A DNA stretch of 64,000 nt, taken from positions 5,442,279 to 5,506,278 of the forward strand of contig NC_085089.1 in the NCBI RefSeq assembly GCF_963422355.1, in the 5' to 3' direction. Under the pieces are notes generated by a model. It made no database searches and had not been told where the DNA came from. It saw only the letters and a list, made by a program, of their open reading frames with translations. A program made the position numbers and the translations under genes. Shown here piece after piece: positions 46,617 to 57,300 of the stretch (position 1 is the stretch's first letter; each line of letters begins with the position of its first letter). The stretch is from Corticium candelabrum. Lineage: Eukaryota > Porifera > Homoscleromorpha > Homosclerophorida > Plakinidae.

Positions 46617-48225
46617 CTAGGGGTAGCGACCTTGGTTAGCAAACTTAATTATAGATAACTACTGTGTTGCAGACCTCCTGAGAGTATTTTGGTGTCATAT
46701 TCTTGGTTAGCACTAAAGTAGGTGTGTTCACACTATGGTTTCCAAAACATGGTGTGTTAGGTTTTGATTTGCGTGATACGAGGTAGCGTACAGTACAAAC
46801 CTGTTTTCAGACTGGACTGCGTTTGGTTTGTCAACCTAGCACGTTATCGTGATCCATTGTTTGAGCAGGAATCTCTAGACATGACGTCTGACAACAGAGT
46901 TAGAATACTCCGCATGACAAACGACATAACAGTTTGGTACTCTGTGCTATAGCACTGCGATAGCGACGAAAATGACGTCATCGGTCATCGGTCATCGGTC
47001 ATCTTGCACGCGCGAGATTCTTGTTGTTGACGCCCTGTTTCTAGCAGCATTACATCCTCCAAACTGTGCTCTTGTTACTTCTTCGTCGTCGGCAGTATGC
47101 AGCGGGGGTGCGTGACGGTGCGTGACCATTTCGTCCATCCATTTTTTCAATTTCCGGCAACAATTGAATATTGAATTAGAAATTGAAAATAGCTTAGCAG
47201 TTGCTTGCAATTTCACTAGTCAATTCTATAAAATACTAGAAAATTAAAATTTGATTGATCGACGGACTATAAGTATTTGCGGATTAAAATGCATATTGAA
47301 AACACCCTTAGTTTTTAACCAATTTCCTTTTTCAATGCAATGGAATAAAGCACGTTAGTTCAATTTTCAATGTTAAATTCAATATTTATTATAATTTAAA
47401 AATTAAATTTTAAATTTTGAATTTGCGTGGCCAATTCGTCCATTCCATTTTTAATTTTTGAGACAAATTGAAAATGAAATGTCAAATTAAAAATTGACTG
47501 GCGTTGCTTGCTCTTACAATATTCCATTGCATTGAAAATAGAAATTGATTGAAGACCAATTGTTATTTCAATATTCGTTTACTTTGCAAATAGATTCAAT
47601 CTTTCCATCCGTCCAATTTTCGTAAATTATGAATATTAGAATAGAGCCTCTGGTGCAATTTTCTTTCTTGGTACACTAAATGTAAATAGAAAGTTGCTAG
47701 CGTGAGCCATATCTCCTAACCAGCATAATGACGCCGCGCAGACGGTCGCCGGTGACTTCAATATTCAATTCTATTGAAAGACGAGAGTTGTGTCTAGCTT
47801 GGCCACGCCCAGCCACGCCTCTGGCACGCATGCAATGTAATGCAATTAACTTATTCATAAGAGACGGACGAGAAAGCCACGCGACCGACCTCTAACAACA
47901 AATCGGTAAGCACTTGCACCTGGCTCTCATCAACCGTCACGCCCAAGCATGAGCTGTTCCTTGGGGCGACAAGGGAAGCCTGTTGCATGGAGGCACGCTT
48001 ACGGCATCTATAGTCAACGAGATCAACGTCTACCCTGCACTGGGAAGTTGACGCCTATTCGATTTGGAAAGACTCCAAGCAACTATCTACAGTCAACATA
48101 CAGTAGAGTCGATCATTATAGACCACACCTCTTAAACACAGACGGTTCACGATAATGAACCCCAAACCAATTAAGTATTGTGTTTCAGACATCCGGTAGT
48201 TAACCTAACCCTAGTGTGAAAACGC
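46617..48225. mobile_element. 1.6-kb non-autonomous element with CGTTTTCACACTAGGG ends
   Basis: Left end ACGTTTTCACACTAGGGG; right end, complement of GCGTTTTCACACTAGGGTTA. The interior contains a second TTCACAC motif (about 46735) that may be a nested MITE end, long AT-rich tracts at about 47140-47650, and no ORF above 75 codons with recognised motifs. Duplication unclear (TA or TAA). It lies between the divergent integrase and HECT genes, so it has displaced their shared upstream region. Confidence 0.65.
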
Positions 48226-48639
48226 TAAAATAAGACAGGCCAGTCAGTGCATGCATGAGTGATAGGACACTAAATTTTAGCCTAGGCGATATCTAAGTTT
48301 CTAATATTTGTCATTCTTATTTTATTTTTGTTTCTAATGTTGATCGACAGACGAGCATATTCGCATCCTGCAACCATTCTAGTGTGCATGGCTTTGACGT
48401 CGTTAGTGTTCGCTAAGTGCATTCAAGCATTGCTAATTAGAGTTTGATCTCAAAATCCTGAGCACACGTACATGTACACAAGCAAGGAAATGATTTCGAA
48501 AGCACGTGAGTAGGAGGGGCCATATGTTATGGCGAGCTACTTCCTTCATTTGACATGCAAATCCAGCCCTCTACTAGAGGCATTGCATTTAGAGCCACAA
48601 TTGGTCAAGCGTTATCACTGACATATGCACTCGCCTAAC

Positions 48640-49050
48640 CTCAGTTTATTCTTCACTTGAGAAAGTTTGATGTTTGTGCAATGCCAAGCGATTGTCTAAC
48701 ACTAGCTGCCCTATCACAAAGTGTCAAAATTTATTGTTTGGATGTTTAGTGGAATCATGAGATGAGAAAGTATTTTGACTAGTGTAGAAACAGTCTGAAC
48801 GTAACCTCGGTGCATTTTTCATTTGAGAAAGTTTGATGTTTGTGTGGTACCAAACAATCATTTAGCACTATCACAGAGTGTCAAAGTTTATTGTTTTGAA
48901 ATCATCTGATGAGAAAGCATTTCCACTATTGTAGAAACTGTCTGAACGTAGCCTCAGTAAATTCTTTACTTGAGAAAGTTTGATGTTTGAGTCATAATCG
49001 TACTAAGCAACATGCAATCGTCAGATGAGAAAGAATCTAAAGTTTGCAAC
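48640..49050. repeat. three ~160-bp direct repeats upstream of the HECT gene
   Basis: The block CACTTGAGAAAGTTTGATGT, then a GTGTCAAARTTTATTGTTT core, then GATGAGAAAG and ACWGTCTGAACGTARCCTC, occurs at about 48650, 48825 and 48970. The third copy is shortened. They end about 110 bp before the HECT start codon, so they could be promoter or enhancer units. No coding frame. Confidence 0.75.
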
Positions 49051-49158
49051 CTATCCAAAACATGACATAGCATTACTGGTATAAATAATTCAACTCTCTC
49101 ACGTATTGCTCAGTTGAGCTCTTGGTTGGTACCAGAGGAAGTTACTTTCTGCTTTGAG

Positions 49159-51806
49159 ATGTCTGAGTCGAGCAGAAAATCAGGAAGTGAATTCAGCAAT
49201 GCTAGACGTATGCTACAGAATGCAATGATAGAATTAGATCGAGTGGCACAAGAGATGAGCTGTAGGCAAACAGAAGATTCTCGATCTCCAGAAACACCTT
49301 CTCAACAACCTAGAGAAACGTCATCATCTAGAGAACGACTAGACAGCGACAACGTGGCTTTCATGAGGTCGACAGCTTTGGCAGCAGAACAAAGAAGATT
49401 GTTTGGTCGATCTTCTGGTCACAGTCGTCGACATAGTTCTAGACCTAGCTGTCGACACGGCAGTTCCAGTCGTTCATCACAAACAACGACAAGTCATGCC
49501 TACGGTCGCTCGACCAAAAGGCAAATGATTACAATCCATGCAATTTGTTTATCGGATCACCAGCAAAGCATTCCTCCATCTCGCGAAACTAAGCTGAAGC
49601 TATCATTGGCAGGGCTAGGAGAGCAAGACATTTCCGTTGGCCACGATGACGATGCTCTGGAAGTCCACAATGCAATTGTTCAGACGTTTTCACCCCTGGA
49701 AAGAGCAGGATATGAAATGATGCGTCTTACAAGTCGGAGAACTCTCGAAGTCCTGCGTACAGCAAATGGTATCCTAAACGCAAGAAATGTCAAGGCAGCC
49801 TTGAACCAGGCGAAATTGTATCTCAGACCAATAAAGCATTCTTTACCCCTAACGGATACATCACAAAGACCAACAGTACGTTAAGTTCTATTTAATTCTG
49901 ACTGTTTTTAAATTAGTATATAACTTATTACAATATTTGTTTTTGCTAATTTGTTATAGAATCTAGGTGAAGAGCAGGAACCGACTATTACATGCGATAC
50001 GTGCGGTGCTGACATTGTTCAGGTATCACTTCGAGAGCACTTGAGATGCTGTTCTAGTTCTTCTGAAACAGTAGAAAACGAACCACCTCGATCTCCACGA
50101 GTGAGAGTTATATCGTATGTTTGGTGACTACATTTGCAAAGGTATTGTTTTTCTGTTGCAGTTGGCACCCACTGCCTCTCGTACGCGTGATGAGTCAACA
50201 AGCCCATCATCAGGTATATTAATTTACTACAAATATATTCAGACTTCAAACTGAGCAATACAATTACATATTTAGAAATTTTTGTGATGTCTCAAGTTAG
50301 AGAACTACGTCAAGTATTTCCAGATAGGACTGAATCGTTTCTGAAAAGAGCGATTCACGATTTTTCTACCGTTGAGAGCGCTGTAGAAGCTGTGCTGGAT
50401 GGACTTATTCCACAGGTAAACTCAAAACTAAATTTCTAAGATAGAACGTATTGATCTTTCTATGCATACAGAGCCCAACAGCACAAACAGTCTACACCGA
50501 TGAAGTGGGTGATTTGTCTGATCTCTTGGAAAGCTATTGCCCCGATCTCGGTACTTTGCCAGCAACAAGAATAGCTGTTGCAAGAGACAGCATACTAACT
50601 GACACAGTCGCTTTTTTTAAAAGCAAGAAGTTTGACATACGAAGCACATTTAGAATTCGTTTTGAGAACGAACCAGCTGTTGATGGAGGAGGTCCAAGGC
50701 GAGAGTTTTTTACTCTGCTTTTGCGTAGCTTAATTGCTCCGGATACTCCCTTTCGTCTCTTCGAGGGTAAGGCTGGTCATATACTGCCAATTCACAACAT
50801 CGACGCTCTCATGGGAGGAATGTTCAAGTTTGCTGGCAATATGATTGCAGCGTCTATTGTTCAAGGAGGACCGGGCTTTCCGATGTTCTCGAGTGCGTTT
50901 TATGCATATTTACAAACTCAAGACCTAGATGATGTGTATGCTCTTGCAACGCCTGATGACATTCCAGACTCAGCTGTTGCTCACTCTGCTAAGCAGGTAA
51001 TAATAATTTCTAAATTTAATAATTGTTTATTTTATTTATTAATTGTTTATTGTATTACAAGTTGATATCTAATGTATTGCTTATTAGATTGGAAGACAAG
51101 ACATTTCAAATGAAGAATTTGAAACTCATGTAACGGTGTTACAAGATTCTGTTATTGCAGCCGGCTATCCTTACCGACTTACTAAAGAAAATCATGGAGA
51201 AGCTGTTCGCAGCCTGCTTGTGCATGAGATAATTTTGAGCAGACGTTCAGAAATCGATCAAGTCATAGCAGGACTCGGACCTGAAATCTGCACGATGGTA
51301 AAGGAGCATGGGAAAGTAATGTCAAGCCTATTTACAAACGAAGGTCAAGTGCCACTCGTAGCTTCTGAATTTCTTAAGCTTGTGACGTATGAAAATACGT
51401 TACCTCAACATTTGAAGGATTACTTTCAGCGGTACGTCTTAGAAGCAGGTATGTAACGTACTTTTTAATCATTGACGCAACTGCATGATTACTTGGCCTT
51501 TTTAGTCTAGCTAGCTAGGCTAGCTGTATAAATATGCATCTACTATTTTACCCGGTTTTTGTTGAAACAGATGAGAAACATCTTCGTTTGCTGCTGCAGT
51601 TTGTCAGCGGAGTGTCAGCAGTCCCTCCGATGGGATTCCAGATGCCGGATAGCATCACAGTTTCAAGTATCCGGTCACGTTATCCAAACTGCTCGACGTG
51701 TGCAATGATATTGGAGCTCCCTACTAACTGCACCTTGTATGACGAGTTTTCTGACGCTCTCAGAACAGCCACTGAACTTCAATCAATGGGTTTTGGAATT
51801 GTATAA
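49159..51806 (+). CDS. zinc finger-CUE-HECT ubiquitin ligase encoded in the transposon
   Basis: Seven exons: 49159-49875, 49960-50100, 50162-50213, 50276-50415, 50472-50996, 51088-51448 and 51571-51806; 723 aa, all frames open and all junctions GT-AG. The first ~200 residues are Ser/Arg-rich and low complexity. At about residues 245-270 there is a Cys-His motif (TCDTCGADIVQVSLREHLRC) like a small ubiquitin-binding or C2HC finger. At about 305-345 a CUE-like domain follows (VRELRQVFPDRTESFLKRAI). From about 365 to the end is a HECT domain with FENEPAVDGGGPRREFFTLL, HNIDALMGGMFKFAGNMIAA and the catalytic-cysteine loop CSTCAMILELP; the end is MGFGIV. HECT ligases pass ubiquitin through that Cys to a substrate lysine. 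It is nearest, from memory, to the 'G2/M phase-specific E3 ligase-like' (G2E3-like) repeats of fish and cnidarians. It diverges from the transposase gene within the same element, which suggests it is part of the transposon. Confidence 0.85.
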
Positions 51807-52454
51807 ATATGACACATAAATTTTGCACTACTTTCTTTGCTAGATTTGACTAGGCTTTTAGTAGATGCATGTTTGGTTCTATGATTATTGTGTTAGAATA
51901 CAATAAGAAATTGTCTAACAAGACCCTTTTTGAATTAAAGTTTCTGTTACCTTTCGATGCTTGATAGTTAATCTATGGTTGTGCTAGACTACAGAAATAT
52001 CTAGATAATAAAGGTTGATTTTAAGAGCTACGTGACTAGCTGACATTGAAATTGATGTACTATAAAATTATATGGTTTTCAACATCGCTCCCTGTGACGA
52101 TTAGAATGTCATCACAAAGTTATTTGAGACTCGATGCATGTGCACTTACACGGTTTGGCGATGGGCAGCCGGGTCTAGTTAGCGTTCACATGTAAATCTC
52201 GCCTGTCATCTGTACGACACTCTAGATTTCGCGCACTTCCAGACCCAAAATTGGGAAAGAGTTAATTCGCAGGCGGATCACAATTTTTAGTTAGCCGCAG
52301 ACTCAAATACGGTGAGTGAGAAACAGCAGACATCGCATGCTCAGACAACGAAGAGTGTGAACGCTGACTAGGATGTGAAAATCCGTGAGATTATACGTCT
52401 AGGTTCATTCTGGAAATAGGACGACTGTGGTTATTGCATGTAGGAAGCGTTCCT

Positions 52455-52860
52455 ATATTAGTTAATATATCCTGTGACACATGTAAGGGGATTTCCCGAG
52501 AAGCAATAATTTAGACATACGTACGCGCGATTCTAAGGAAATAGAATAAGCTGCAGCGAGTGTCAAGATACAGCATGTTTTAGCTACTTGTGCGTAGTCT
52601 AAAACAGTGGGCGTATAGGTACTCGCTTGGTTTCTAGAGCAAACACACAAGCGTAGAAATCTAATTATCATTATCTCTTATAATTATAATTATTGAAAAG
52701 AATAATTGTAATTGTAATTAGACTTTTTAAAAATAAATTTTTGTAGGAAAATATAAACGATGTAGCTGCATGACCTCTTCTAGTAATCTCATATTGCAGT
52801 CTCATTTCATCGCCTCGTCTCATTGTCTCATTGCCTCTTTTCATTGCAATATTCAATTAA
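52455..52860. repeat. diverged, shortened copy of the terminal repeat
   Basis: It contains CACATGTAAGGGGATTTCCC, GCAGCGAGTGTCAAGATACA and, after an AT-rich gap, TAATCTCATATTGCAGTCTC with a few minisatellite-like units. These are in the same order and orientation as the right terminal repeat that starts ~210 bp later. It is either a tandem partial duplication of the terminus or the relic of a related element. Confidence 0.6.
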
Positions 52861-53070
52861 TTTAATGCTAACTATAGTATTTTAAAATTAAAAAATTAAA
52901 TTTGAAATGTTACTACAATACTTACGTTTTATTTTTAAATAGCATTTTTATTTTCTATTTGCATTTTTTTAAATTTATTTTCCTATCTTTATTTCAGAGT
53001 TTGCGCTCTCGTGTTGTTTTGCTGTTGTTTTGCACTCGTAGCTTCTCAATGCAGACTCGACGTCGTTGAC

Positions 53071-54045
53071 TACACCCAAAATTACTAGTTGACCGAATGC
53101 ATCATGAAAAATCCACCATCTATATGCACATAAGAAGTAGATGACGTAAGTATATATGTATACATGTGTGCACGCTGACTATCATTGTACGCAAATCCGT
53201 GAAGTTGTGTCAGAGATTAGATAGGTTTTAATAGGGAAGGAGTCGATCTACTAGGTGTTCTACACGTGTAAGGGGATTTCCTGAGAGGCAATTACACGAT
53301 GTCTCCATCTAGATGTGTTTCGACAATCAATTGTAGTCTAGAAATAGAGTGACTTGCAGCGAGTGTCTAACTCGTACAAGATATATACGACATGTTGTAA
53401 CTCTCCAACCGGATACCAAAGACTACATACTGCATGTGTTGTCTAGATTTAGAAAAGTGGGAGAGTAAGCACTTCAATTGGTTTTGTGGAGCTCAAAAAC
53501 GCAGCCTTGATGCAATCACACAAGAACACGGGTGAAAAAATCTTCAAAAACTAGATTCTCTGTAGTAGATAAAATATAATTATGTAATGCAGTCTCCCCA
53601 GTCCCATACAGTGTAGTAGCGGCATGCGGTAATCTGCGGTAATCTGCGGTAATCTCATATTGATGCCGTCTCATATTGCAGTCTCATAGTGCAGTCTCAT
53701 ATTGCAGTTTCATCGCATGGTCTCATCGCATAGTCTCATCGCATGGTCTCATCGCATGGTCTCATCGCATGGTCTCATCGCCTCATCTCATGATCTCATC
53801 GCCTCATCTCATTGTCTCATCGCCTCATCTCATTGTCTCATCGCCTCATCTCATTGTCTCATCGCATGATCTCATTGTCTCATCTCATGATCTCATCGCC
53901 TCATCTCATTGTCTCATCGCCTCATCTCATGATCTCATCGCCTCATCTCATTGTCTCATCGCCTCATCTCATGATCTCATCGCCTCATCTCATTGTCTCA
54001 TCGCCTCATCTCATTGTCTAATTTTGACACAAATGGCACGCCATA
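53071..54045 (-). repeat. right terminal inverted repeat
   Basis: Inverse counterpart of 40789-41731, with the same outer 38 bases and the same inner blocks (CATCTATATGCACATAAGAA, CACGTGTAAGGGGATTTCC, GCAGCGAGTGTC). It carries an extra short run of GGTAATCTGC triplicates at about 53636-53662. Confidence 0.82.
53697..54021. repeat. right subterminal ~21-bp minisatellite
   Basis: Complement of the left array: CTCATCTCATTGTCTCATCGC with ATGATC and ATGGTC variants, about 15 units. Equal unit, similar length and equal distance from the end as on the left. Confidence 0.93.
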
Positions 54046-54051
54046 GAAGTG
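54046..54051 (+). other. target-site duplication, right copy (GAAGTG)
   Basis: Identical to 40783-40788. It begins a 17-bp tandem duplication (GAAGTGACCAACTAAAC twice, 54046-54079). Confidence 0.85.
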
Positions 54052-54079
54052 ACCAACTAAACGAAGTGACCAACTAAAC

Positions 54080-54711
54080 AGATGCACACGGAACATCTGA
54101 CAGTGTGAGATGGCGAAGTGAGCTTCTTCAGATGATGCTCCGCCATGCTAAGACATACGTCATGGCTGCTGGTCGGTGTGAAATTTAACCTGTTTATTCT
54201 ATTCTCACTATTTTGCTGTCCAGTGTACATGTAATGTGTACGTAGAGTCATAGTGTGCAATAGGGCACAATTTGCAAGATCAGACTATAGTCTGAATTGT
54301 TTTCTCTGGGTAAATAAATAGTTAATTAACATATCAGCAGCAGCCGCACCACCACCACCGCCACCGAGCATCATCAATAGTTCTCAAACAGATGTCCTAA
54401 AACAGTTCAATTCAGTCTCTTTCAATTACTTTCAGTAATCAAACAGGTCAAACATCTACTAATACTACAACTATTTACAGACACACAATTAATCATGTAT
54501 TTGACAGGTTCAAACTGTTGACAATTTCTGTACTCGTGTAGCAGAAGAACTGGGAGGTTAATAATTACTATTAATGAAAACATTTTCTGCTTTATTCCTG
54601 TACAAGCATCCAAGCAATGCGAAATCTCAAAGCTGCTGGAAGATCAAACATGTTATACATAAAATATCAAGCATGCCAGATCAAACTTCCTAAAAGTAGG
54701 AGTAACCAGAC

Positions 54712-54714
<3 letters not shown>
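54080..54714. other. no gene seen
   Basis: The first part may be the decayed continuation of the transposon ORF interrupted at 40788. The rest is AT-rich with a short (CCACCG)-like run at about 54345. Nothing else supported. Confidence 0.4.

Positions 54715-54806
<92 letters not shown>
54715..54806. repeat. (GT)n(AT)n compound microsatellite
   Basis: GT repeats to about 54749, then AT repeats to about 54805. Confidence 0.96.
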
Positions 54807-54808
<2 letters not shown>

Positions 54809-54809
54809 T

Positions 54810-55314
54810 AGTATACATGGCCCGTCCTTCGTACGGGCAAGATACTGTAGTGCAAAGATAGGTCTGTGGACACGTCACGTGCAATCTTTGTTGCGAGGTC
54901 CCGGATATGCTGAATGAATTCGAATCTTGCTCTTCGCGTTTGTTTAGATAGAAATCGACACACTCCCCGTGTAGCGCTTGCTGCAGAAAACGTGTAGGTT
55001 GGATTCGGTGCAAATGCAATCAGAATTTGGAGAGAAACGAAAGCGCTAGAAGAGTAAGTTTCGTCGGCAAGAGATATTCGATCGCTCGAAGCTTTGCGAA
55101 GGACGACGATGCATACGGTCTACACAGGACTGGTGCGGGCGTGTGTTCGAATAAACCGGAATGTGTAGCGTTTGTGTCATCAAGAAATTTTACGCGTGGG
55201 TCGATCCCTCGAAAGGGGACCCGGTGCATAATTTTTTAATTTTTTTACGCAAACCTTCCTTTGTACGTGCCGATTTCGGTTGCAAACGAACAAAAGACGT
55301 GGCCCCCAAACGCG

Positions 55315-55315
<1 letters not shown>
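54810..55315. repeat. GC-richer block between microsatellites
   Basis: About 500 bp of higher GC with partial internal inverse motifs. CCGTCCTTCGTACGGGCAAG sits at the left and a CTTCCTTTGTACGTGCCGAT-like motif at the right. It is bounded by dinucleotide repeats on both sides. Several 65-100 codon frames exist on both strands without recognised motifs. It is probably a repeat element; its family is unknown. Confidence 0.4.

Positions 55316-55369
<54 letters not shown>
55316..55369. repeat. (CA)n microsatellite
   Basis: A CA run of about 54 bp. Confidence 0.95.
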
Positions 55370-55375
<6 letters not shown>

Positions 55376-55734
55376 AGACAATTTGAGCTTCATATATTAG
55401 ATATATAACTCTTGACAGAATATGCCTATAAATACTGGCTGTATATATAGTACGTATTTCAACTCAAGTCATAAGAGTACCGTAAGACAGCGCAATCCAG
55501 TATGTCCAAATGAATACAAAGAATAGGCAGAAACAATGGTAACAAAATGGCTTTGCCTGCAGGATGGTCTCGTATTTGGCAGTCCGTTTGGAGCAAACGC
55601 AGAATAGTTCTCAGGGGTACTAGGACTTCATGACTTTAATACCATCTAACGTAAACAGGAAGAACTCCACCAAAAGGGTCTCGTAATTACGCAAATGTGA
55701 CTACAACCACCAACAAGACTACAACTTCAACAGA

Positions 55735-55860
55735 ACAACTCTTATCGATACTGAAAGTACTTACCAGCTACACTGCGCTCAGAAAACCATCTACAACGTT
55801 CATAACGACTTGATAAAAGGGGTGTATCGCTTAGCGCGCGCTCGTGACCTAACCGCCTAG
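55735..55860 (-). repeat. duplicated flank (inverted match to 25935-26070)
   Basis: On the minus strand, the sequence through GTCACGAGCGCGCGCTAAGC and GTAAGTACTTTCAGTATCGA matches the plus strand near 25950-26060. This ties the three fibrinogen-like loci and the 25.9-kb scar into one duplication history. Confidence 0.65.
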
Positions 55861-55985
55861 TTGTACAGTAAGTGTTTCATTTGTAAACTACACTCAGTAC
55901 AGTGTCTATACTGGAGTCGATTACGAACAAACCACAACTACAGTTGTATGTACACGCTATGATTGCTGGAGACGTTGATTTTAAT

Positions 55986-57300
55986 TTAGTAAATTTTTTC
56001 ACATTCTTTAGACTGTGTTTTCTTGTTTTCACGTTACCCCGTATGTAGTCTCCCATCCAGTATTGTGTTGTTGATTCTGCTGTGGCTGTACAACGAAACT
56101 TGGGGCTCACGAGACCGTAGTGGCCCCAGTTGTCTTCATCGGGCCACTGTGGCTTTAAATGCACATTTTCTTGCACTGCTGTCAGTATGCATATGATTGC
56201 CATTATTATTCCAAAATGCAACTGTCGTCTGTAATCCTAGGTGACCACGCAAATTGATATATTCTACCTTTTTGCAAGTATTAGACAAGGTCTGCTTTAA
56301 TGGATCTACGTCTGTAATTCTTGCTCTCACATAATCTTGGTAGTCAATTCCCACAGATGGAAAGTTGCACGTGGTTCTCCAGTAGGTGGAGTGATCTCTA
56401 ACACGGGACATTCTGCTGTGGGAGAGACGGTACATGTTCCAGTTGGGTGAATTCTCATTGATAGGCCAGTTCACAGTCAGACCTTTTCGAAAGAAAGAGT
56501 TGTGTTTGAGACCAAACGACTCGATAAGTGTGTAGGCAAATCCAATCTCTGTGCTGATATCACAGAAGACAACGTAACTTTCTTGTCCATCATCGATGAC
56601 GTAATGTCCACAGTGAGACGCCCCGTGTTCCATGTGATCGACACACGACCTAGCTGTGTAGTTTCTAGCAACTGTCGTCATTGGATTGGAGCCACACTGG
56701 CGCATTCCTATACATTACAATAACCGAATGAACATTAAACTACAACATCTAAACACAGAAATTAACTAATGAACCTAGTAGAATCTAGTCTTAATTCTCG
56801 TTGATGTGTATATAGTGTTACTGTCTAGATGAATGCGTGTTTACCACTGTAGGTTGTCTTGTAGAAGCGATAGTTATCAGAATTGAAAACAGTTAGAACT
56901 GGTTGGAAAAGTGAACATGTTTTTGAGTGGTAAGAGAGCGTTTGTCATGATCATTTATTTAGTAAAGTGTTTTGTAGCATTAAGTTACCTGTTTCACTGC
57001 CGTTTGAGCAGACGTTGCGTCCCTTCGCAGACGGTTCTTGCTAGCCTGTGACTTTGTATCTGAAGCTTGTACGCTATCAGATTTTTTCAAAAACAACATG
57101 ATAACAATTGTTTGTATAATTTACTACAAAATACACTGAAAATTTTGAAATCATTCTTGTATAGATCTTGCACAGTCACGGTGACTATGTATACTATACA
57201 CCTCAGATACAGTAGACTTGATTGCCACAGCAGCAACACCACCAGCTGCATAGTAGAATACTAACAGCAGTAACGCAGCAAACACCAACAGTTTTCCCAT
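55986..57300 (-). pseudogene. fibrinogen-like protein, copy 3 (disabled, promoter and leader kept)
   Basis: The layout equals copy 1: signal-peptide exon 57300-57202 (MGKLLVFAALLLLVFYYAAG), spacer exon about 57089-56994 with KNRLRRD, and main exon from about 56713. Several lesions are visible. The acceptor before the spacer exon reads TTTTTGAAA where copy 1 has CTTCTGCAG. One base is missing just after the third-exon start (GAATGCGCCAG versus GAATGCAACAGT). A net 8-bp loss near 56150 shifts the frame, giving an early stop after CAFKATVAR. Another base is lost near 56025. The central domain (YVVFCDISTE to CKKVEYINLRGHLG) is otherwise well kept, so inactivation looks recent. An alternative splice form cannot be excluded for the acceptor, but not for the 8-bp shift. 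Confidence 0.8.

Larger units (their letters stand above)
40789..54045. mobile_element. 13.26-kb transposon with DDE integrase and HECT E3 ligase genes
   Basis: Both ends start TATGGCGTGCCATTTGTGTC followed by AAAATTAGACAATGAGATG, in opposite orientation. They are flanked by a perfect 6-bp direct repeat, GAAGTG. Terminal inverted repeats run about 0.95 kb (40789-41731 and 53071-54045). Each has a subterminal minisatellite and shared internal blocks (for example CACGTGTAAGGGGATTTCC). Inside are an intact integrase-type transposase on the minus strand (43922-46527) and an intact HECT-domain gene on the plus strand (49159-51806). It also holds nested smaller elements at 42385-43890, 45267-45808 and 46617-48225. 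A 6-bp duplication and this integrase fit what I remember of IS3EU elements. The alternative is two independent solo insertions, which would not explain the matching GAAGTG. Confidence 0.78.

Noticed and set aside
49114-49158. Upstream extension of the HECT ORF from a TTG at 49114
   Set aside because: Eukaryotic initiation should use the ATG at 49159; the upstream codons lack conservation evidence.
40789-54045. Interpretation of the two end repeats as independent solo insertions
   Set aside because: The perfect GAAGTG on both outer sides and identical outer ~38 bp in mirror orientation are better explained by one insertion, although this remains to be tested with other copies.
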